Below, in pieces: positions 52,338-61,508 of a stretch of 64,000 nucleotides of DNA. Made by a program: the position numbers and the translations under genes. Source of the stretch: Rhizobiaceae bacterium (lineage in GTDB: Bacteria > Pseudomonadota > Alphaproteobacteria > Rhizobiales > Rhizobiaceae); the NCBI GenBank assembly GCA_905339215.1, contig CAJPFN010000033.1, positions 32,988 to 96,987 of the forward strand, written 5' to 3'. Below the pieces are notes generated by a model, which saw only the letters and a program-made list of their open reading frames with translations, did not search any database and was not told where the DNA came from. Every line of letters starts with the position of its first letter. Position 1 is the first letter of the stretch.

Positions 52338-53507
52338 ATGGCACGGTACGACATCATCATCATCGGCGGCGCGATCGTCGGCAGCTCGGTCGCTTATTTC
52401 CTCCGCCAGGAGGGTTTTTCCGGCTCGATCGCCGTCGTCGAGCGCGATCCCAACTTCGCCCATTCGGCGACGACGCTGTCCTGCGCCTCGATCCGCCAGC
52501 AGTTCTCGATTCCCGAGAACATCCGCCTGTCGCGCTTCACGCTTTCCCTGTTCCGCCGGCTGGAAGAGGAGTTCGGGCCCGGCGCCGACATCGGCTTCCG
52601 CGAGAACGGCTACCTGATCCTCGCCTCCGACGAAGGCCTGCCGGTGCTCTCCGCCAACCACGGCATCCAGGCCGGCGAGGGCGCCGACATCGTCCTGGAG
52701 GACGCCGCGGCGCTGTCCCGCCGCTTCTCCTGGCTGTCGACCGAAGGCATCGCCGCCGGTGCCTACGGCCGCAGCGGCGAGGGCTGGTTCGACGCCCACG
52801 CGCTGCTGATGTTGTTTCGCAAGGCGCTGCGCGGCATGAAAGTCGACCTGCTGACCGCGTCCGTTGCAGGCATCGAGCGCACGGGCAACCGCATCGACGC
52901 GGTGTGCCTCGATTCCGACGAGCGGCTCGAGGCGGGGCTCGTCGTCAATGCCGCCGGGCCGAATGCCGGGCGCGTCGCAGCGCTTGCCGGCCTCGCCCTT
53001 CCCGTCGAGCCGAGGAAGCGCAACGTCTTCGTCTTCGAGGCGCGCGACCGCTTTGCCGATATGCCCTTGCTCGTCGATCCGAGCGGCATCTACGTGCGCC
53101 CCGAGGGCAGCGTCTACATCACCGGCGGCGCCGAATCCGAAGAGGGCGAGGCGGCAGCCGATCCGGCCGACTTCGAACCGGACTGGCCGCTCTTCGAGGA
53201 GATCATCTGGCCGGCGCTGGCCACCCGCATCCCCGCTTTCGAGGCGATCAAGCCGACGCGCGCCTGGGTTGGCCACTACGACTACAACACGCTCGACCAG
53301 AACGCGGTCGTCGGCCCGCATCCGGAAGTCGGCAACTTCGTCTTCGCCAACGGCTTTTCGGGCCACGGTCTGCAGCAGGCGCCGGCCGTCGGCAGGGCGA
53401 TCGCCGAACTCGTCGTCCATGGCGGCTGGCGTACCATCGACTGTTCGGTGTTCGGCTACGAGCGCATCGCCGCCGGCCGTCCCTATCGTGAGCTCAACGT
53501 GATCTGA
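52338..53507 (+). CDS. FAD-dependent oxidoreductase (DAO family), 389 aa
   Basis: YDIIIIGGAIVGSSVAYFLR is the N-terminal dinucleotide-binding fold. SATTLSCASIRQQFSIPENI and the late FANGFSGHGLQQAPAVGRAI, the conserved FAD-contacting end of the DAO family, follow. Similar proteins oxidise amines, N-methylated or D-amino acids; the substrate is not evident. Its stop overlaps the convergent stress protein gene by 14 bases. Confidence 0.88.
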   Translation: MARYDIIIIGGAIVGSSVAYFLRQEGFSGSIAVVERDPNFAHSATTLSCASIRQQFSIPENIRLSRFTLSLFRRLEEEFGPGADIGFRENGYLILASDEGLPVLSANHGIQAGEGADIVLEDAAALSRRFSWLSTEGIAAGAYGRSGEGWFDAHALLMLFRKALRGMKVDLLTASVAGIERTGNRIDAVCLDSDERLEAGLVVNAAGPNAGRVAALAGLALPVEPRKRNVFVFEARDRFADMPLLVDPSGIYVRPEGSVYITGGAESEEGEAAADPADFEPDWPLFEEIIWPALATRIPAFEAIKPTRAWVGHYDYNTLDQNAVVGPHPEVGNFVFANGFSGHGLQQAPAVGRAIAELVVHGGWRTIDCSVFGYERIAAGRPYRELNVI

Positions 53508-54336
53508 CCGTCAGCACGTCGCAGTCGAGCGTGGCGAGCAGGGCTTCGGCGATCGAGCCGATCATCGCCGCGACAAAGCCGCTGCGACCGTGGGTGCCGA
53601 TCGCGGCAAGTCCTGCACCCGTCGCCTTCACCACGGACTCCACGGCGTTCTCGGTCTCGCCGTAGACGACATGCGTGGAAAGCCGCGCGCCGATTTCGTC
53701 CGGCAGCGACAGGCCGGACAGGAAGGTCGCCATCTCGGCCGAACGTTCCTTCTCGAATGCGTCTCGGTTCACATCCTTGCTGATCAGCCCTTCGAACGGC
53801 ACATGATAGGCATGAACGAGATGCAGCTGCGCCTTCGGGAACATCGCAGCCGCCGTCCGCAGCGCCGCCCCTGAGCAGACCGAGAAGTCGGTCGCGATCA
53901 CGATGTCGTCATAGGTCGTGCGGACGCGCTTCTTGACGATGAGGACGGGCACGGGGCTGTGCCGCACCAGGCGGTCGACCGTCGAGCCGAGGACGAAATC
54001 GCCGAGTTCGTCATAGCGGGCGACACCGGTCACGACGAGATCGGCGCCCGTTTCGCCGGCGACGGCGACCACCGTGTCGCCGACCGGCCCGCGGGCGATC
54101 CGCGTCTCGGTTTCGCCGGCGTGGCTGCCGAATTCGGCGCGCAGCAGGCCGTGAAGCCGTGCTTCCTCGGCGCGGCGGGCATCGTCGGGCATGGCGGCGC
54201 GGCGCTTCTCGAGCACGTGGAGAAGAACCAGCCTTGCGTTCCATTGCGTGGCGAGAAGCATTGCGCGGTCGAGAGAGCGGTCGCAGCGGCTGCTGAAGTC
54301 CGTGGCGAACAGGATCGTGCGGGGCGGATTGTTCAC
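53494..54336 (-). CDS. tandem-domain universal stress protein (UspA family), 280 aa
   Basis: Two UspA domains: PRTILFATDFSSRCDRSLDR with ADLVVTGVARYDELGDFVLG (1-140), and YDDIVIATDFSVCSGAALRT with LAAIGTHGRSGFVAAMIGSI (150-280). The second has the ATP-binding G-x-x-G pattern more clearly. The GTG at 54336 is chosen because AGGAGG stands 7 bases upstream; an upstream in-frame extension has none. Cytosolic stress protein, pathway unknown. Confidence 0.88.
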   Translation of the reverse strand: MNNPPRTILFATDFSSRCDRSLDRAMLLATQWNARLVLLHVLEKRRAAMPDDARRAEEARLHGLLRAEFGSHAGETETRIARGPVGDTVVAVAGETGADLVVTGVARYDELGDFVLGSTVDRLVRHSPVPVLIVKKRVRTTYDDIVIATDFSVCSGAALRTAAAMFPKAQLHLVHAYHVPFEGLISKDVNRDAFEKERSAEMATFLSGLSLPDEIGARLSTHVVYGETENAVESVVKATGAGLAAIGTHGRSGFVAAMIGSIAEALLATLDCDVLTVRSR

Positions 54337-54725
54337 GGGAAGTCCTCCTCGTTGTCGTGGCGTCGGGCGACGCGTACGCGGGCGGCGCACGCAGCGAAGT
54401 GGTTATTTTCATAGGCGCTGGCGAAAAAGGTCGAAATGACCGATATCAAAAGCGCTCGCCGCGTTTCGTCGCCAGCATCCTATGATCGCAGACCGCACCG
54501 GATGGGGCCGGCCCCGGTCAGGTCGTCGGCGAGCACAGGGAAGCAAACTAGCGCGCGATACCGCTCCTGTCCTCCCGGCACGACGCGGCCGAACGTCGCC
54601 GTGGCGCGGCGGGAGGTCGCGGGACGGCTGGCGAGGCTCTTTGTCCCCTTTTCCCTTTGAATGCCCGGAAAGACTGTGTAAAGCGTCTGCCGCGAGTCCC
54701 AACCGAAGCCCGGAAGACGAGAGCG
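54337..54725. other. 389-base gap upstream of leuD, no gene seen
   Basis: It must contain divergent promoters for the stress protein and leuD. No leucine-rich leader peptide, T-box or other attenuator could be found by eye. Confidence 0.4.
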
Positions 54726-55331
54726 ATGGACAAGTTCACCAAGCTGACCGGCGTTGCCGCGCCGCTGCCGATCGTCAATGTCGATACCGACATGATCATC
54801 CCCAAGGACTATCTGAAGACGATCAAGCGCACCGGGCTGGGCACGGGTCTCTTTGCCGAGATGCGCTATCGCGAGGACGGTTCGGAAAACCCGGACTTCG
54901 TGCTCAACAAGCCGGCCTATCGCAAGGCGCAGATCCTGGTCGCCGGCGACAATTTCGGCTGCGGCTCGAGCCGCGAGCACGCGCCTTGGGCGCTGCTCGA
55001 TTTCGGCATCCGCTGCGTCATCTCCACCTCGTTTGCCGACATCTTCTACAACAACTGCTTCAAGAACGGCATCCTGCCGATCACGGTCAGCCCCGAGGAC
55101 CTCGACAAGCTGATGGACGACGCCTCGCGCGGGGCCAACGCGACGCTGACCGTCGATCTCGAAGCCAAGGAGATTCGCGGCCCGGACGGCGGCGTCATCC
55201 GCTTCGACCTCGACGCCTTCAAGCGCCACTGCCTGCTGAACGGCCTCGACGACATCGGCCTCACCATGGAGAAGGCGCCGGCCATCGCCGCCTACGAGAA
55301 GACGACGGCGGTTAGCCGTCCCTGGGCCTGA
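54726..55331 (+). CDS. leuD: 3-isopropylmalate dehydratase small subunit LeuD, 201 aa
   Basis: [20 protein letters not shown] followed by [18 protein letters not shown], and [20 protein letters not shown] with the conserved substrate-loop SREHAPW. Full normal length. With LeuC (not in the window) it isomerises isopropylmalate in leucine biosynthesis. leuB lies 3 kb downstream on the same strand. Confidence 0.97.
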   Translation: MDKFTKLTGVAAPLPIVNVDTDMIIPKDYLKTIKRTGLGTGLFAEMRYREDGSENPDFVLNKPAYRKAQILVAGDNFGCGSSREHAPWALLDFGIRCVISTSFADIFYNNCFKNGILPITVSPEDLDKLMDDASRGANATLTVDLEAKEIRGPDGGVIRFDLDAFKRHCLLNGLDDIGLTMEKAPAIAAYEKTTAVSRPWA

Positions 55332-55351
55332 GCGACGCGAGCGCATCTGGT

Positions 55352-55588
55352 ATGGCGCCCTTCGTCCCGAAGCGGCTGGAGCCGGTTGCCTTCGGCCTGC
55401 TCCTCTCCGGCATGATGTCGCTGCTCGTCTCCGGCCTGTCGACGGCGCTCGCGGTCGGCCTGTCCGGCGATTTCGCCGGCTTCTGGCTGCGCGCCTGGCT
55501 ATCGTCCTGGGCGGTGGCCTTCCCTGCCGTCCTCGTCGTCGCACCACTGGTCAGGCGCATCCTCCGCCGGATCGTGATTCCCGGCTGA
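55352..55588 (+). CDS. DUF2798 family membrane protein, 78 aa
   Basis: Two hydrophobic segments (VAFGLLLSGMMSLLVSGLST and AWLSSWAVAFPAVLVVAPLV) with the short basic end RRILRRIV match DUF2798. It starts 20 bases after the leuD stop. Function unknown. Confidence 0.8.
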   Translation: MAPFVPKRLEPVAFGLLLSGMMSLLVSGLSTALAVGLSGDFAGFWLRAWLSSWAVAFPAVLVVAPLVRRILRRIVIPG

Positions 55589-55652
55589 CAGCGCGACGTC
55601 CTCTGTGGCACGTTGCCTTCCGCGGCGGCGCGATTCCGCCGGGAGATAGTTC

Positions 55653-56492
55653 ATGACCCGCCTATCGGTCCCCGCATTCCTTCTTGCCGCTCTCGTTGCC
55701 TTGGCTTCGGGCGCCGCCGCCCAGGACAAGGCCGCGCCGGAGAGTTTCCCCTTTGCCGGCGGGACGCTGACGATTACCGAAAACGACGACTACGAGAAGG
55801 TACTGGCTTTCGACGGCAACGAACTCGCCCGCAACTACGTCGTCTTCTATGACCGCACCGTTCAGCTTGGCGAGACGAGCGTGGCTCTGTTCGCCGCCGG
55901 CGATGGCGGCAATGCCTGCGGCCCCGCCACCGTCATTGTCTGGAAGCCGAAGGGCGGCGACGTCACCAGCGAGATCGTCGGCGAGGATTGCGGTGCGCCG
56001 CCCGCGGCGGCGACCGGCGACAGCCTCTATTTCGTACCCTACCTCATCCCCGGCGATTCCTCGCCGGTCCAGGTCTGGTCGCCGGAGCGCGGGCTGCGCA
56101 TCGCAGGCATTCTGTCCTTCGTGCCTCAGCCGGGCACCGGCTGGGCGGACCTCGATCCCGACAGCTACGACAACATCATCGAGGCTTTGTCCAACGAGGC
56201 TGTCTACAAGGCGGCTGCGAAACTGCTCGGCGCTCGCCTGAGCGAAGTCGTCACCGGCCTGCTCGTCGGCGGCGGCACGGAGAAGACCGTGACCGGCGTG
56301 TTCTATGCCAGCGGCTGCGTGCCCCATGCGTGCGGCAGCGCCGACGCGTTCATGGCCGTCGATCCCAACGGCCGCAAGCTCTATTTCGCGCAGGCAGGCG
56401 AACGGCCGGAGCCCGACGCGTGGCCGGCGCTGAAGACCTGGCCGCCGGCGATCCGTTCGGCGATGAAGGCCGCACTCTACCCGCCCCAATGA
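55653..56492 (+). CDS. secreted protein of unknown function, 279 aa
   Basis: A clear signal peptide (LSVPAFLLAALVALASGAAA, cut before QDK) is followed by a soluble, beta-rich domain with paired cysteines (NACGPATVIVW; VGEDCGAPP; SGCVPHACGSADAFM). I do not recognise the family. ATG at 55653 with GGGAGA upstream. Periplasmic location is expected. Confidence 0.75.
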   Translation: MTRLSVPAFLLAALVALASGAAAQDKAAPESFPFAGGTLTITENDDYEKVLAFDGNELARNYVVFYDRTVQLGETSVALFAAGDGGNACGPATVIVWKPKGGDVTSEIVGEDCGAPPAAATGDSLYFVPYLIPGDSSPVQVWSPERGLRIAGILSFVPQPGTGWADLDPDSYDNIIEALSNEAVYKAAAKLLGARLSEVVTGLLVGGGTEKTVTGVFYASGCVPHACGSADAFMAVDPNGRKLYFAQAGERPEPDAWPALKTWPPAIRSAMKAALYPPQ

Positions 56493-56565
56493 ACGGAGCG
56501 GGAAATTCAGCTGGCGCGACCGGCCTGACCGGGATCGGCGGCGACCGCATCCGGGAGAGCAGAAC

Positions 56566-56958
56566 ATGCCGCGCCACCTGATTTCCACCGGCTCGCCCTT
56601 CGAGAAAACGGCCGGCTATTCGCGCGCCGTCGTCGACGGCGACTGGTGCTTCGTCTCCGGCACCACCGGTTACGACTACGCGGTCATGACCATGCCCGAC
56701 AGCGTCGAGGACCAGGCGCGCAACTGCCTCGCCACCATCGCGAACGCACTCGGCGAGGCGGGCTTCGTCATGGCCGACGTCGTGCGCGCCCGCTACTACG
56801 TCACCGACCGCGGCTATGTAGCGTCCGTCTTCCCCATCCTTGGCGAAGTCTTCGGCGACGTGCGGCCGGCCGCGACGATGGTGATTGCCGAACTGATCGA
56901 GCCGGCGATGAAGATCGAGATCGAGGTCACGGCGCTCAGGCGGGATCGCGGCCGATGA
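56566..56958 (+). CDS. RidA family protein, 130 aa
   Basis: Starts MPRHLISTGSPFEKTAGYSR; FVSGTTGYDY, NCLATIANALGEAGF and VVRARYYVTD match the RidA/YjgF/UK114 fold, and the conserved Arg of ARYYVTD would bind the imine carboxylate. It may deaminate reactive imines or act on a relative substrate. It overlaps the next gene by four bases (ATGA), suggesting a linked pathway. Confidence 0.88.
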   Translation: MPRHLISTGSPFEKTAGYSRAVVDGDWCFVSGTTGYDYAVMTMPDSVEDQARNCLATIANALGEAGFVMADVVRARYYVTDRGYVASVFPILGEVFGDVRPAATMVIAELIEPAMKIEIEVTALRRDRGR

Positions 56959-58256
56959 ACCTCCACGCTCTCCTCCAGGCGCGTGCCGCCGCCCGCCCGG
57001 TCCGCGCCGGCCTGATCGGCGCCGGCAAGTTCGGCTCGATGTTTCTCTCCCAGGTGCCGTCGACGCCTGGTTTGATGGTGTCGGCGATCGCCGACCTGTC
57101 GCCCGACCGCGCCCGGCAAGCCTGTCGCACCGTCGGCTGGGCGGCCGAGCGGATCGAAGCGACGGCCTTCCTCGAGGACGGAGCGGCGCTTGCTGCCCGC
57201 GACGACGTCGACGTGGTGATCGATTCGACCGGATCGCCCGCCGCCGGGGTTCGCCATGCGCTCGCCGCGATCGCCAATGGCAAGCACGTCGTCATGGTCA
57301 ATGTCGAGGCCGACGTCCTTGCGGGACCCGCCCTTGCCCGGCGGGCGCGCGCCGCCGGCCTCGTCTATTCGATGGCTTATGGCGACCAGCCGGCGCTGGT
57401 TTCGGAGATGGTCGACTGGGCGCGCGCCGCGGGATTTCGCGTCCAGGCGGCCGGCAAGGGCACGAAATACCTGCCCGCATACCACCAGGTCACCCCCGAC
57501 GACGTCTGGACCCACTACGGTCTGACGCCGGAGGCGGCAAAGGCTGCCGGCATGAACAGCCAGATGTTCAACTCCTTCCTCGACGGCACCAAGTCGGCCA
57601 TCGAGATGGCCGCGATCGCCAATGCCTGCGATCTCGGCGTGCCGGAGGACGGGCTCGCCTTTCCGCCCTGCGGGGTCGACGATCTCGCCCACGTGCTCAG
57701 GCCCCGCGCCATGGGCGGCCAGGTCGAAGGCGAAGGCATGGTCGAGGTTGTGTCGTCGCTGGAACGTGACGGACGTCCGGTCTTCCGCGATCTGCGCTGG
57801 GGCGTCTACGTCATCTTCGAGGCGCCCAACGACTACGCCGCGGCGTGCTTCCGCCAGTATGGCCTGCCGACCGACGCCAGCGGCCGCTACGCCGCCATGT
57901 ACAAACCGTTCCACCTCATCGGGCTGGAGCTCGGCATCTCGGTCCTGTCGGCGGCGCTGCGCGGCGAGCCGACCGGCCATTCGCGCTTCTTCCGCGGCGA
58001 CGCGGTCGCCGTCGCCAAGCGGCCGCTCCGCGCCGGCGAGACGCTCGACGGCGAGGGCGGCTACACGGTCTGGGGCAAGCTCGTGCCTGCGGCCCGGTCG
58101 GTGACGATGAAGGCGCTGCCGATCGGTCTGGCCCACGGTGTGGCGTTGGTCCGTCCGGTAGCCGAAGGCGCCATCCTGACGCGCGACGACGTCGCCCCGC
58201 TGCCCGTCGGCGAGGCGCTCGACCTGCGCCGCGAGACGGAAGCGATGGCCGGATAG
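56955..58256 (+). CDS. SAF-domain NAD(P)-dependent oxidoreductase (homoserine dehydrogenase-like), 433 aa
   Basis: VRAGLIGAGKFGSMFLSQV is the Rossmann nucleotide-binding loop; GKHVVMVNVEADVLAGPALA and RAAGLVYSMAYGDQPALV follow as in the homoserine dehydrogenase/Gfo group. The C-terminal KRPLRAGETLDGEGGYTVWG to LTRDDVAPLPVGEAL is an SAF domain. Related proteins are annotated as homoserine dehydrogenase or flagellar-type SAF proteins; exact substrate unknown. The ridA overlap suggests joint action on an imine or carbonyl metabolite. Confidence 0.85.
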   Translation: MNLHALLQARAAARPVRAGLIGAGKFGSMFLSQVPSTPGLMVSAIADLSPDRARQACRTVGWAAERIEATAFLEDGAALAARDDVDVVIDSTGSPAAGVRHALAAIANGKHVVMVNVEADVLAGPALARRARAAGLVYSMAYGDQPALVSEMVDWARAAGFRVQAAGKGTKYLPAYHQVTPDDVWTHYGLTPEAAKAAGMNSQMFNSFLDGTKSAIEMAAIANACDLGVPEDGLAFPPCGVDDLAHVLRPRAMGGQVEGEGMVEVVSSLERDGRPVFRDLRWGVYVIFEAPNDYAAACFRQYGLPTDASGRYAAMYKPFHLIGLELGISVLSAALRGEPTGHSRFFRGDAVAVAKRPLRAGETLDGEGGYTVWGKLVPAARSVTMKALPIGLAHGVALVRPVAEGAILTRDDVAPLPVGEALDLRRETEAMAG

Positions 58257-58375
58257 TGATTGCCGAGACGTCACCGGCCGGAACGAAGGGGACCGCGTCG
58301 CCGACGCAACTTGCGCTCGCGCTGCTTCGCCGCTAGCAAGGCGCCGGTTTCTCCTGCATCCGAAAGGTCATTCTC

Positions 58376-59488
58376 ATGGCGACGCGCAAACTCCTCCTGC
58401 TCCCCGGCGACGGCATCGGCCCCGAAGCCATGGCGGAGGTGAAGAAGCTGATCGCCGTGATGAACGCCGAGATGGACGCCGGCTTCGAGACCGAGGACGG
58501 TCTGGTCGGCGGCTCGGCCTACGACGCCTGCGGCAAGGCCATCTCGGAAGACGACATGGCGAAGGCGATGGCGGCCGACGCGGTGCTGTTCGGTGCCGTC
58601 GGCGGACCGAAATGGGACGGCGTGCCCTACGAGGTGCGCCCCGAGGCCGGGCTTCTTCGCCTGCGCAAAGACATGCAGCTCTTTGCCAACCTGCGCCCCG
58701 CGATCTGCTATCCGGCGCTCGCCGCGTCCTCGTCGCTGAAGCCCGAGGTCGTCGAGGGTCTCGACATCCTGATCGTGCGCGAGCTGACCGGCGGCGTCTA
58801 TTTCGGCGAGCCGAAGGAGATCATCGACCTCGGCAACGGCCAGAAGCGCGGCATCGACACCCAGGTCTACGACACGTTCGAGATCGATCGCATCGCCGGC
58901 GTCGCCTTCGAACTCGCCCGCACCCGGCGGAACAAGGTGTGCTCGATGGAGAAGCACAACGTCATGAAGTCCGGGGTGCTGTGGAAGGAGGTCGTCACCC
59001 AGACGCACAAGGCGCGCTATTCCGACGTCGAGCTGACCCACATGCTCGCCGACGCCGGCGGCATGCAGCTCGTGCGCTGGCCCAAGCAGTTCGACGTCAT
59101 CGTCACCGACAATCTGTTCGGCGACATGCTGTCCGACGTCGCCGCCATGCTCACCGGCTCGCTGGGCATGCTGCCGTCGGCCTCGCTCGGCGCGCCGGAT
59201 GCCAAGACCGGCAGCCGCAAGGCGCTCTATGAGCCCGTCCACGGCTCCGCGCCGGACATCGCCGGCAAGGGCGTCGCCAACCCGATCGCCATGATCGCCT
59301 CCTTCGCCATGTGCCTGCGCTATTCCTTCGGCATGGTCGCCGAAGCCGATCGCCTCGAGGCGGCGATCGCCGGCGTTCTCGACGACGGCTACCGCACCGC
59401 CGACATCATGTCGGCCGGCATGAGGCAGGTCGGAACGGTCGGGATGGGCGACGCCGTCATCGAAAGGTTCAGGTCGTTGGCGGGCTGA
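58376..59488 (+). CDS. leuB: 3-isopropylmalate dehydrogenase LeuB, 370 aa
   Basis: [40 protein letters not shown] and [20 protein letters not shown] are the dehydrogenase hallmark motifs; [20 protein letters not shown] is the NAD-site loop. Normal length. It oxidises and decarboxylates isopropylmalate in leucine synthesis. The end overlaps the convergent DUF805 gene by 20 bases. Confidence 0.97.
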   Translation: MATRKLLLLPGDGIGPEAMAEVKKLIAVMNAEMDAGFETEDGLVGGSAYDACGKAISEDDMAKAMAADAVLFGAVGGPKWDGVPYEVRPEAGLLRLRKDMQLFANLRPAICYPALAASSSLKPEVVEGLDILIVRELTGGVYFGEPKEIIDLGNGQKRGIDTQVYDTFEIDRIAGVAFELARTRRNKVCSMEKHNVMKSGVLWKEVVTQTHKARYSDVELTHMLADAGGMQLVRWPKQFDVIVTDNLFGDMLSDVAAMLTGSLGMLPSASLGAPDAKTGSRKALYEPVHGSAPDIAGKGVANPIAMIASFAMCLRYSFGMVAEADRLEAAIAGVLDDGYRTADIMSAGMRQVGTVGMGDAVIERFRSLAG

Positions 59489-60161
59489 CCGCCGCGGTTT
59501 CGGGGATCGGGACGCCCTCGGGCACCGGTCCCCATTTGTTTTCGTATTTCTGGCTGGGGATCAGCGAGAATACGAAGATGATCAGCCCGCCGACCGACGG
59601 CACGAAGATCAGCAGGTAGAACCAACCCGACAGGCCGATGTCGTGGATGCGCCGCACGGTGATCGCCACGCCCGGCACGATCGTCGCCAGCACGAACAGG
59701 CCGGGCAGCGCCATGGTGGCGATCATGCGCGGCGGGTCGGCGTCCATGTTGCCGAGAAGCGTGTCGACCACGGCGCCGGCGAACGCCAGCAGCGCCGTTG
59801 CCAGCAGCCAGAACAGGTAGAAGCCCCAGTACTCCTTGCGTCGCGCGCGGCCGCGGAATGTCGCGTAATTCGCCGTCAGCCCGCGAATGAAATAGCTCCA
59901 CAGGCCCGTCGACGGCGCGCGTTCGGCCACCGCGAAGCGGCCGAACTGGCTGGGCGGCGCCGCGGCCGTCCGTTGTGCGGTGCGCACGACGAAGATCTCG
60001 CGCGCCCGGTCGCCGAGAGCATGGAATTCGACGGTCGTTCCCTTCGCCAGCGGCGCGAGACGCCGCAGGTCGCTCTTCTCGAAGGCGTAACGGCGGCCGT
60101 CGCCGCCCTGGATGAATCCGAGGCCGAGATCTTCGTCATACTGGATTACGTCCCCGCGCAT
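59469..60161 (-). CDS. DUF805 membrane protein with cold-shock-like N-terminal domain, 230 aa
   Basis: The N-terminal 65 residues ([20 protein letters not shown], then [20 protein letters not shown]) resemble a cold-shock OB fold. The C-terminal part is DUF805: [20 protein letters not shown], three to four membrane segments and [20 protein letters not shown]. The start ATG at 60161 is used as the cold-shock domain begins there. Role unknown; the fusion of an OB fold to DUF805 is seen in other bacteria. Confidence 0.82.
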   Translation of the reverse strand: MRGDVIQYDEDLGLGFIQGGDGRRYAFEKSDLRRLAPLAKGTTVEFHALGDRAREIFVVRTAQRTAAAPPSQFGRFAVAERAPSTGLWSYFIRGLTANYATFRGRARRKEYWGFYLFWLLATALLAFAGAVVDTLLGNMDADPPRMIATMALPGLFVLATIVPGVAITVRRIHDIGLSGWFYLLIFVPSVGGLIIFVFSLIPSQKYENKWGPVPEGVPIPETAAVSPPTT

Positions 60162-60388
60162 CGCCACCCTCTCGACATCTGCTGGGACAGTGCTGGGAAT
60201 CACCGGTCCTCGCAAGGGGGGTGCCACAATGCGCCTGCCCGGGTTCGCCTGCCCGGGTTCGCCTGTCGGAGTCCGGTTGACAGGCCGGAGCCTCCTCGGT
60301 TATGAGCCTGCCACCAATTCGGGCGCGTCTTCGGGCGCGCCCTGTCAGTTCGGCCCGCGACATGGGCCCAGACCCACGGGCTAGAACA

Positions 60389-60514
60389 ATGAAGATCAAG
60401 AACTCGCTCAAGGCCCTGAAGGGCCGCCACCGCGACAACCGCATGGTTCGCCGCAAGGGCCGCATCTATATCATCAACAAGAGCGCGCCCCGCTACAAGG
60501 CTCGCCAGGGCTGA
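60389..60514 (+). CDS. rpmJ: 50S ribosomal protein L36, cysteine-free type, 41 aa
   Basis: [20 protein letters not shown] followed by [20 protein letters not shown] is the alternative L36 (YkgO type). It lacks the four zinc-binding cysteines and histidine of the standard form, as usual in Alphaproteobacteria, so it does not depend on zinc. A GC hairpin lies downstream (60522-60540). Confidence 0.93.
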   Translation: MKIKNSLKALKGRHRDNRMVRRKGRIYIINKSAPRYKARQG

Positions 60515-60521
60515 GCCTTTC

Positions 60522-60555
60522 GCCGCGCCGCCGGCGCGGCATCACGCGTTTTTCA
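60522..60555 (+). terminator. hairpin after rpmJ
   Basis: GCCGCGCC-GCC-GGCGCGGC (60522-60540), followed after eight bases by TTTTT. Reasonable Rho-independent terminator with a spacer. Confidence 0.5.
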
Positions 60556-60591
60556 CTTTGACGTTCCCACGCGCGGGACTAGATTCCGCGC

Positions 60592-61185
60592 ATGAGGAGC
60601 GTTTTCGTGCTTTGCGCCACGGCCGTCATGGCTACAGGCCTTGCTGCGGCCGGCGAACCGACGGCCGCCGCCCGCACTGAGTCTGCCGCCGCGGCGGCCG
60701 CGGAGACGTCTTCGCTCGACAAGCTGTTCGCCGAGTTGAAGCGGGAGCGCAACCCGCAGGCCGCCGACCGCATCGCCAAACGCATCTGGAACGAGTGGTA
60801 CAAGTCGGGCAGCGCCTCGATCGACCTGATGATGAAATGGTCGAACGATGCCGTCCAGGCGCAGAAATTCGACGTTGCGCTCGATTTCCTCGACCAGGTC
60901 GTCGTCCTCCAGCCGCGATTTGCCGAAGGCTGGAACCGCCGCGCGACGGTGCATTTCCTCATGCGCAACTTCGGCAAGTCGATGGCCGACATCGAGCGCA
61001 CGCTCGCGCTCGAGCCACGCCATTTCGGCGCGCTCTCCGGCATGGCGCAGATCATGAAGGAGACCGGCCGCAAGGAACTCGCACTGAGCGCTTGGCAACG
61101 CGTCCTCGACATCTACCCGATGATGCGCAGTGCCCAGGGCGAGATCGCGACCCTGTCGGAGGAACTCGCCGGCGAGTCCATCTGA
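60592..61185 (+). CDS. secreted TPR-repeat protein, 197 aa
   Basis: The signal peptide MRSVFVLCATAVMATGLAAA is followed by helical repeats (KFDVALDFLDQVVVLQPRFA; EGWNRRATVHFLMRNFGKSM; DIERTLALEPRHFGALSGMA), consistent with three TPR units. Periplasmic or outer surface facing, likely a protein-binding factor. Partner unknown. Confidence 0.82.
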   Translation: MRSVFVLCATAVMATGLAAAGEPTAAARTESAAAAAAETSSLDKLFAELKRERNPQAADRIAKRIWNEWYKSGSASIDLMMKWSNDAVQAQKFDVALDFLDQVVVLQPRFAEGWNRRATVHFLMRNFGKSMADIERTLALEPRHFGALSGMAQIMKETGRKELALSAWQRVLDIYPMMRSAQGEIATLSEELAGESI

Positions 61186-61210
61186 GCCTGGATCGTCGGA
61201 TAGAACCCTG

Positions 61211-61477
61211 CTACTCCCCGTCCCAGAACTGGTCCAGCCAGAGGTTGAGGTTCAGGAATCCCTGCGGATCTACGGCGTAGAATCGCCGCGTCCCCTCCGC
61301 CTTGGCCGTCACCAGGCCCGCGTCGAGCAGGACCTTGAGATGCTGCGACACCGCCGGCCGCGAGATCGGCAGCCCGGCTGCCAGTTCGCCGACTGTCTTC
61401 GGTCCCCGCCTCAGCTCCTCGAGCAGGAACCGCCGGTTGTCGTCCGCGATGGCCAGGAAGGCGTCGTCGAGCCTCAT
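61211..61477 (-). CDS. ArsR-type winged-helix regulator, 88 aa
   Basis: AIADDNRRFLLEELRRGPKT, VGELAAGLPISRPAVSQHLK and VLLDAGLVTAKAEGTRRFYA form the ArsR winged helix. There are no Cys or His metal-site clusters, so it is probably not a metal sensor. It lies 31 bases downstream of the MFS gene on the same strand and may control it. A PadR/ArsR-like ligand is unknown. Confidence 0.85.
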   Translation of the reverse strand: MRLDDAFLAIADDNRRFLLEELRRGPKTVGELAAGLPISRPAVSQHLKVLLDAGLVTAKAEGTRRFYAVDPQGFLNLNLWLDQFWDGE

Positions 61478-61508
61478 TCTCCCCTTGTCGCCGATGGCCG
61501 CGGCGAAC

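Noticed and set aside
58257..58339. 26-codon frame before leuB as a leader peptide
   Set aside because: It has no run of leucine codons and no following attenuator hairpin, so leucine attenuation is not supported.
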